64,000 bases of DNA, taken from positions 1,736,001 to 1,800,000 of the forward strand of contig NZ_CP154262.1 of the NCBI RefSeq assembly GCF_039529835.1, given 5' to 3'. The translations under genes were made by a program, and so were the position numbers. How positions within the stretch are numbered: the stretch's first letter is position 1; each line of letters begins with the position of its first letter. Under the pieces are notes generated by a model. That model was given only the letters and a program-made list of their open reading frames with translations. It was not told the origin of the DNA and searched no databases. The stretch is from Arthrobacter sp. TMP15. Its GTDB lineage: Bacteria > Actinomycetota > Actinomycetes > Actinomycetales > Micrococcaceae. This document shows, in pieces, positions 58,582 to 64,000 of this stretch.

Positions 58582-60008
58582 CCAATGATTTTAGCCTCTT
58601 CACCGGATGTCGCAGACCCAATTGCGGATATCTGGTTCTCCACCACCAGATCCATGGTCTCCTGTGCCACCTGATCAAGCCCTACGGCCAAGACCAGAGC
58701 TTCGGGTAGTTCCGCAGCCGCAGTCCGTGATAACGCGAGCTCCGTAGCATCGGGATTCGGGACAAGTTGGCCTTTACTCAGAACTGTGATCCCCGATTCA
58801 GTGACCGCAAATCCGCGGGATCTATCAAGGTCATGGTCCAGACCAATAGCCGCTCCAGCAGGAATCTTGACGTTTTTGTCAATGATCGCACGGCGCACTA
58901 CGGCACCAGCCCCAATAGTGACTTTGTCCATGAGGACTGAATCTTGGACACGGGCGCCCGTGGCAACGTAAACGTCGTTGGAGAGTACCGAGTTCTCAAC
59001 CACTCCGCCGGATACTACAACGCCAGGCGCCACGATGGAATCTAATGCAGTGCCCACGGAATTATGAGCGCCCCGAACGAACTTGGCTGGCGGCGATGTC
59101 GTGTTGCGCGTGAAGATGGGCCAGGCCCTGTTGTACAAGTTGAAGATTGGCAACGGGGAGATCAGGTCCATATGTGCGTCATAGTAGGAGTCAATGGTGC
59201 CGACGTCCCGCCAGTAGTTGCGGTCTCTGTCCGTGGCATCAGGGATGTCGTTAGTGGAGAAGTCATAAACGAAGGCTTCGCCACGTTCTACGAAGTACGG
59301 AATAATGTCCCCGCCCATGTCGTTCTTCGTATTTTCTTTGACGGCGTCGTGCTCCAATGCTTCGACAAGCGCGTCCGTGTCAAAAACGTAGTTTCCCATG
59401 GAAGCTAGGAACTGATCGGGTGCGTCCTCAAGTCCGGGAGTTGACTCCGGTTTCTCCACAAACGCCGAAATCTTATGCGCACCAATGGCGCCAGGAACTT
59501 CACCGCCATCAACCTCGATGACACCAAATTGATCGGCCATATCCAGGGGTTGACGTACGGCAGCAACAGTGGCCCGGGCACCTGAATTGATGTGGCTTTC
59601 AACCATTTGTTCAAAGTCCATGCGGTACACATGATCGGCGCCCACCACAACAACGATGTCGGGTTCAGCGTCGCCAATGAGGTTCATTGACTGGTAAATG
59701 GCGTTGGCGCTGCCTAGAAACCAGCTCTTGCCACGCCTTTGTTGCGCCGGTACTGAGGCAACATAGTTGCCCAACTGCGTAGACATACGCCACGTTTCAG
59801 AGACGTGTCGATCCAAACTGTGTGACTTATATTGCGTCAACACCACTATCTTGAAATAACCTGAATTCGCAAGATTTGATAAAGCAAAATCAACCAATCG
59901 AAAACCCGCAAAGGGTACGGCTGGTTTAGCACGGTCTGCTGTCAAGGGCATCAGACGTTTACCCTCACCGCCTGCTAGTACGATCGCCAGAACTTTCTTG
60001 ACTGACAT
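58578..60008 (-). CDS. glgC: Glucose-1-phosphate adenylyltransferase (GlgC)
   Basis: Makes ADP-glucose for glycogen or maltose-1-phosphate; 476 residues, some 60 longer than most. [19 protein letters not shown] is the pyrophosphorylase motif, [10 protein letters not shown] holds metal-binding Asp residues, and AFVEKPE binds glucose-1-P. A left-handed beta-helix makes the C-terminal part, followed by an extra acidic, Ala-rich tail. N102 in LGSANAIYQ stands where E. coli and mycobacterial enzymes have Asp. ATG 60008 follows GGAGGTTGG. Divergent from glgM, 105 bases apart. Confidence 0.93.
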   Translation of the reverse strand: MSVKKVLAIVLAGGEGKRLMPLTADRAKPAVPFAGFRLVDFALSNLANSGYFKIVVLTQYKSHSLDRHVSETWRMSTQLGNYVASVPAQQRRGKSWFLGSANAIYQSMNLIGDAEPDIVVVVGADHVYRMDFEQMVESHINSGARATVAAVRQPLDMADQFGVIEVDGGEVPGAIGAHKISAFVEKPESTPGLEDAPDQFLASMGNYVFDTDALVEALEHDAVKENTKNDMGGDIIPYFVERGEAFVYDFSTNDIPDATDRDRNYWRDVGTIDSYYDAHMDLISPLPIFNLYNRAWPIFTRNTTSPPAKFVRGAHNSVGTALDSIVAPGVVVSGGVVENSVLSNDVYVATGARVQDSVLMDKVTIGAGAVVRRAIIDKNVKIPAGAAIGLDHDLDRSRGFAVTESGITVLSKGQLVPNPDATELALSRTAAAELPEALVLAVGLDQVAQETMDLVVENQISAIGSATSGEEAKIIG

Positions 60009-60113
60009 GATCCAACCTCCGAGAGCTCGATATTGTGCACTCCGCTGTGCCAGTTAAGGGTCACAACAACTTCACACTAGAACAAAAGTGTCCCGACAGA
60101 CTACCTTGAGAGT

Positions 60114-61316
60114 GTGCGTATAGACATTGTGACAAAGGAATTTCCGCCGGAGATCTATGGAGGTGCCGGTGTACATGTTGCTGAGCTCAGCCGGGTCCTC
60201 GCTGCAAAAGTTGATTTGCATATTCATGCTTTTGGTCATCTGCGAGAGCCGGACTTCCATGGGGCAGTAGTTGCATCCTATGGCAACCTCCCTGAACTCG
60301 CCGATGCGAACCCAGCCGTCCAAACACTTGGTGTGGACTTGCAAATCGTTGGCGCGATTGACGGGTCCGATCTTGTGCACTCTCACACTTGGTACGCCAA
60401 TATGGCTGGTCATATTTCTGCCTTGATGCACGGGATTCCGCACGTACTCAGCGCCCATAGCTTGGAACCCCTGCGGCCATGGAAAGCTGAGCAGCTTGGT
60501 GGCGGCTATGCCATTTCGTCGTGGGTTGAGAAGACGGCGTACGAGGGTGCTGCAGCGATTATTGCCGTATCCGATGGCATGCGCCAAGACATCTTGCGCA
60601 GTTATCCCGATGTGGATCCTGCAAAAGTAAGGGTCATTCACAATGGCATCGACGTTGCAGCGTGGCAGCGTGATGAGAAGGATGACCTTGTTCGTGGCCT
60701 TGGAATTGATCCCGAACGTCCCAGCGTTGTTTGGGTAGGTAGAGTTACGCGCCAAAAGGGATTGCCGTACTTACTAAAGGCCGCTGCTGCGCTGCCGCCA
60801 GAAGTTCAGCTGGTGCTCTGTACAGGGGCTGCAGACACTCCGGCACTAGGCGCTGAGGTGAATGAGCTCATTGCAGGTTTGAGGGCACAGCGCGATGGCG
60901 TGATTGTCATTGAACGCATGCTGCCTCGCGCTGAACTAATCCAGGTCTTAAGTCATGCAACCGTATTTGCCTGCCCTTCAATTTATGAGCCACTTGGCAT
61001 TGTTAATCTGGAGGCCATGGCTTGCGGCGCCGCAGTTGTTGCTAGCGCAACCGGGGGCATCCCTGAGGTTGTAGCCCATGGTGAGAGCGGGCTGCTTGTT
61101 CCGTTGGCGCAGGTAGGGGATGGGACGGGGACACCGCTGGATCCGGATAAGTTTGTCGCCGACTTTGCCGCAGCCATGATTGAAGTGGTGAATGACCCCA
61201 ACCGTGCACGAGAAATGGGTCAAAGAGGTCGCCAGCGCGCAACGGAACATTTCTCGTGGGAATCGATCGTGGAGCAAACATTGGAAGTTTATAAGAGCGT
61301 GCTTCCGCAAGACTGA
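60114..61316 (+). CDS. glgM: GT4 glycosyltransferase GlgM/GlgA (actinobacterial type)
   Basis: 400 residues, GT-B fold. The N-terminal TKEFPPEIYGGAGVHV binds the donor, and the C-terminal CPSIYEPLGIVNLEAMACG holds the E-x7-E motif of GT4 enzymes. Actinobacterial members use ADP-glucose and glucose-1-P to make maltose-1-phosphate for GlgE rather than classic GT5 glycogen synthesis. GTG 60114, weak ribosome site. Divergent from glgC, which supplies its donor; the two probably share a control region. Confidence 0.9.
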   Translation: MRIDIVTKEFPPEIYGGAGVHVAELSRVLAAKVDLHIHAFGHLREPDFHGAVVASYGNLPELADANPAVQTLGVDLQIVGAIDGSDLVHSHTWYANMAGHISALMHGIPHVLSAHSLEPLRPWKAEQLGGGYAISSWVEKTAYEGAAAIIAVSDGMRQDILRSYPDVDPAKVRVIHNGIDVAAWQRDEKDDLVRGLGIDPERPSVVWVGRVTRQKGLPYLLKAAAALPPEVQLVLCTGAADTPALGAEVNELIAGLRAQRDGVIVIERMLPRAELIQVLSHATVFACPSIYEPLGIVNLEAMACGAAVVASATGGIPEVVAHGESGLLVPLAQVGDGTGTPLDPDKFVADFAAAMIEVVNDPNRAREMGQRGRQRATEHFSWESIVEQTLEVYKSVLPQD

Positions 61317-61372
61317 TCATCGCACCGGCAGGGATTTACCTACAGGTTCCTATTCTTGTTCCTGTGGTGTTC

Positions 61373-63457
61373 TTATCTACTTTCAATGCCGTGGTGATAG
61401 CGGTTGCGGCGCTGCGTTCCCATGGGGTCGAGCAGGTAAGGGGCTGTGAAGAGCGGGATGCCGTTAAGCAGTTTCATAGTCCAGTCACTTTGGTGGACAA
61501 GGGTATGGTGATAACCGCAAAGGAGCGCCGCATTGTCAATGTTGGTTTCGCCTCCATCGTGCCAAGGAATGATGTGGTGCGCTTCCGCCCAAGGTGCCGG
61601 GATGGTGCAATCGGGGAAGCAACACCCGAGATCACGCGCAAACAGGATTTTGCGCTGTGCGGCTGTAAATAGGCGCTGATTCCGTCCGACATTGAGAACC
61701 TCTTGACCCTCTCCCCGGCCCAAACGGATTATTTCTGGGTCACATAACGACTGGTCGAATAACGCCAGTGGCACAGGACCGCTGTACTGCGTGAATGCCG
61801 TCCCGGTTCCGTCATGTCGGTCAAGGTCTTCCTGCCGGGTGGAAATAATCAACTGTGCCTTCAGCCCACCGTTCAGAGGCAGTTTGTCCGTGCGGGCGGC
61901 TAGTTTCAAACAATCCAGTAGTCCGTCAGGAAGTTTCTGTGCTCGAGTTCTATCGTCCTTGACGGCAGGGTCAGTACTCTCTGGATCGATTGGGTCGCCT
62001 CCCTCCAGCTCTTCACCTGAATCTGGGAAGGGGATTCGAACCCCATTAACCACCCAATGGTTTTGGACAGAGTCCTCTGTATGGTTTTGGACAAAGTTCT
62101 CTGCTGCCGAACCCAACCGACCACTATCATCGGCATCCATGCGCCACTGTGATGCATCAGGGGATTCCGAATAAGCATCTTGGCAGGGTGGGTCGCCACA
62201 GCCAGTCTCGTGTCTGTCAGCTTCCGCGTCACCACCGCCAGCTTCCGCGTCATCTCCGCCAGCGTGAGCGTCAAAGTCAGTACCCACAGGAGCGCCAGTA
62301 TTTTTGCCGACCTGACACGCTAACTTGAGACGAGTGAAATTCGCGGCCTCTTGGCTTGTTGGGGTCGCCGACTCAGGAATAAAGGGTTTATGGCAGGCGC
62401 CCCTGACGTGATCAGAGCCTAAGGTGTCACTTTCGAAACTTCCCGGCTCTGCATCATGAGAAGTTTGGGATCGAGACGGACTAGGTGGAACAGATTGCCG
62501 TAGTTGCTCCAGCGGCCCTGGGTTCAACTGCACTGGGTCCAACTGCACTGGGTTCAGCGGCCCTACTGGAACGGTGGCGTTGATATCAGAGCGCTTATTC
62601 GGGTTGGCAAAGCGATCCAAAATCACCATGATCTGTTCATACTGCGCGATTGTCAGGTGACCACCAATCGCTATGAGTCCACGCCGAGGCTTACGGAAGT
62701 AGATACCTTGTTTAGCCACTAAATCCGCGTGGCTGGGTTTCTGGCCGTCCGGATCCAACAGGCTCATCATGTGGTTGCCTACCTGTCGCAGGAAGTCCGG
62801 GCCCTCATTCTTAGCTGTTTGAACCAAGTCCTCCTGAACGCTGTCGCACTTTTCTTGACTGATACGTCCATTCTCCGCGAGTCGGCTGGCTTCTTCGACA
62901 TACTTTGAGATCAATAGCGCCTGTTCTTGAGAGACATCTCCTCTGAAAAACGCTTCGCCAAGCTTTGGTTGTTCAGTCGGTGCGATCTTAGCGGTCACAG
63001 TATCCATAACTGGTAGGAGGACCTCAGCCAATCGGATTCGACGGCGGGCTTCAAACGCACTGATCGTCAAAGTTTGCATCAACATGTCCACAGCTCCCCG
63101 AACGCCTGTGGTGGCGTATCTACCGGCGTCAACTCGCTGGGAGAGTTCGGCCGTGGTCTGGACGACTAGTGCCTGCCCAAAACGAAGTAGCTTTTCCAAG
63201 TCTTGCGCCCACTTAACACACTCCTTATCAGTGAGTTGACTGAGTTCCAGACCGAACGGTTCTCCGGCAGTTGGCTCCGTAGACCCTGGAGAAGACAGGT
63301 CTGAAGTTGAAGCGCTCTCAGGCTCGCTAGTAGTGGCATTAGTGGTGGCACGTACCAACGCTCCGGCAAGTGCGAGGAGTTGGTGCACATGCTCGCCAAC
63401 CTGCTTCAGACCCGAATTGGACAACGAATCGATCGTAGTCCTTGCTGTTGTTCCCAT
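61373..63457 (-). CDS. DUF222 / HNH endonuclease domain protein (13E12-type)
   Basis: 694 residues. The N-terminal DUF222 domain (about residues 60-310) is followed by a polar, repeat-rich linker of some 250 residues and then an HNH nuclease: CCFPDCTIP, WAEAHHIIPWHDGG and LCGYHHTLVH, with all Cys/His/Asn residues in place. The linker has several tandem duplications: 15 bases x3 at 62518-62562, 24 bases near 62057-62100, and 21 bases at 62217-62272. Many copies of such genes occur in actinobacterial genomes. ATG 63457 has no ribosome site; TAGAAT six bases before it suggests a leaderless mRNA. Confidence 0.9.
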   Translation of the reverse strand: MGTTARTTIDSLSNSGLKQVGEHVHQLLALAGALVRATTNATTSEPESASTSDLSSPGSTEPTAGEPFGLELSQLTDKECVKWAQDLEKLLRFGQALVVQTTAELSQRVDAGRYATTGVRGAVDMLMQTLTISAFEARRRIRLAEVLLPVMDTVTAKIAPTEQPKLGEAFFRGDVSQEQALLISKYVEEASRLAENGRISQEKCDSVQEDLVQTAKNEGPDFLRQVGNHMMSLLDPDGQKPSHADLVAKQGIYFRKPRRGLIAIGGHLTIAQYEQIMVILDRFANPNKRSDINATVPVGPLNPVQLDPVQLNPGPLEQLRQSVPPSPSRSQTSHDAEPGSFESDTLGSDHVRGACHKPFIPESATPTSQEAANFTRLKLACQVGKNTGAPVGTDFDAHAGGDDAEAGGGDAEADRHETGCGDPPCQDAYSESPDASQWRMDADDSGRLGSAAENFVQNHTEDSVQNHWVVNGVRIPFPDSGEELEGGDPIDPESTDPAVKDDRTRAQKLPDGLLDCLKLAARTDKLPLNGGLKAQLIISTRQEDLDRHDGTGTAFTQYSGPVPLALFDQSLCDPEIIRLGRGEGQEVLNVGRNQRLFTAAQRKILFARDLGCCFPDCTIPAPWAEAHHIIPWHDGGETNIDNAALLCGYHHTLVHQSDWTMKLLNGIPLFTAPYLLDPMGTQRRNRYHHGIESR

Positions 63458-63755
63458 ATCTATATTCTAGAGGAAAGCACGGTCACTGTGAGGGGGAATC
63501 CGCGATGTGTGGACAAGCACGTGCTTGGTAGCCCTGTGGAGGAAAGGATGAATCTCGCACGTCGAACTTCGGAAAAGAAAAGTTAGAAAATGGGGAAGCT
63601 GAAGTATTGCCAACACTTCAAAGCTGACATTCGCGCAGACTGTGGATAAGTTCTGGCACGTCTGCCGCATCGAGTGTACTTTGGTAGCAAGCCAAGAGCA
63701 GGAAGTCCCGACGTTGAGACATACTGCCCACTCAGCACCACCAGTAGGGGCAACG
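63458..63755. other. Divergent intergenic region DUF222 / lipoprotein
   Basis: About 298 bases. On the minus strand TAGAAT just before the DUF222 ATG is a candidate -10. On the plus strand GTAGGGGCAACG is the ribosome site of the lipoprotein gene. No other structure seen. Confidence 0.4.
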
Positions 63756-64000
63756 ATGAGTGCGCGCCACAGTGAAACGACACACAATAACATTGGTAAT
63801 CCGGCATTTTGGAGTATCCATCGACGACTAACGACTCGTGCCATGGCCATCTTCATTTCTACGCTGCTAACTCTCAGTGCGTGCTCATCTACACCCAACG
63901 TCCCTGCACCATCGGAGACAGAAAATTCGGGGATAGCCAGCGCTGGAGCTACGACCAGTAAGGCTGCCCCGCCGCCGACCGTTGAAGCTGCCTATATGCC
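63756..64000 (+). CDS. Lipoprotein, 5' part only (cut by window edge)
   Basis: ATG 63756 opens a frame that runs off the end of the window. The first 43 residues are a lipoprotein signal: basic HRRLTTR, a hydrophobic stretch AIFISTLLTL, and the lipobox LSAC with C43 as the lipidated Cys. A Ser/Thr/Pro/Ala-rich linker follows, as usual for actinobacterial surface lipoproteins. AGGGG lies seven bases upstream of the ATG. The functional domain lies outside the window, so the role is unknown. Confidence 0.8.
   Translation, partial: MSARHSETTHNNIGNPAFWSIHRRLTTRAMAIFISTLLTLSACSSTPNVPAPSETENSGIASAGATTSKAAPPPTVEAAYM

Overview
The window looks like chromosome of a high-GC Gram-positive bacterium, most likely a member of the Micrococcaceae close to Arthrobacter. 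The reasons are the rapZ-yvcK-whiA-gap-pgk-tpiA-secG order, the tkt-tal-pgi-zwf-opcA-pgl operon with the actinobacterial G6PDH partner OpcA, a SufR-led suf operon, the actinobacterial GlgC/GlgM pair, DUF3099, and a DUF222/HNH gene. By eye the base composition is in the mid-to-upper 50s % GC, low for Arthrobacter, and many starts are GTG. I cannot name the species. Nearly all of the window is core chromosome. The one clear mobile element is an IS110-family insertion. I saw no rRNA, tRNA, CRISPR array or prophage.

Layout, left to right. 1-6.6 kb: uvrA, a HAD phosphatase, a PlsC-type acyltransferase and uvrC. 6.6-14.4 kb: a three-copy 55-bp repeat, then rapZ-yvcK-whiA, Mn-type superoxide dismutase, gap-pgk-tpiA and secG. 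14.4-22.9 kb, minus strand: pentose-phosphate operon tkt-tal-pgi-zwf-opcA-pgl, mostly translationally coupled. 23.3-28.9 kb: haem modification (ctaB, ctaA), interrupted by the IS110 element, and an ABC exporter. 29-34.3 kb: sufR-sufB-sufD-Rieske-sufC-sufT, closed by a 25-bp perfect-stem bidirectional terminator. 34.3-40.5 kb: a zinc peptidase, an AMP-ligase/thiolase pair, and the biotin ECF transporter bioY-bioM-bioN. 40.7-47.6 kb: an ABC-F protein, ybaK, SURF1 with two small membrane or zinc-type companions, fabG, a second SDR, and serB. 47.7-53.3 kb: ABC ATPase, TSUP transporter, TrmH-type methyltransferase, peroxiredoxin, L31 type B, a lipoate ligase with swapped domains, and a SLAC1/TDT channel. 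53.3-64 kb: pepN, yeiH, an SDR with an N-terminal zinc ribbon, glgC, glgM, DUF222/HNH, and the start of a lipoprotein cut off by the window edge.

How the genes work together: ctaA, ctaB and SURF1 all serve the aa3-type cytochrome oxidase. gap/pgk/tpiA and the tkt-pgl operon form the lower glycolytic and pentose-phosphate blocks. glgC and glgM feed glycogen and maltose-1-phosphate. The suf genes build Fe-S clusters, but without a cysteine desulfurase or SufU in the cluster.

The points most worth a second look are: the IS110 element with a structured noncoding end where a bridge RNA would be expected; the AMP-ligase/thiolase pair beside BioYMN, with a Ser in place of a catalytic Cys in the thiolase; the zinc-ribbon SDR without a canonical catalytic Tyr, coupled to glgC and yeiH; an Asp-to-Asn change at a conserved GlgC position; and a recurring 15-bp tandem-duplication pattern in at least nine unrelated loci, coding and noncoding.
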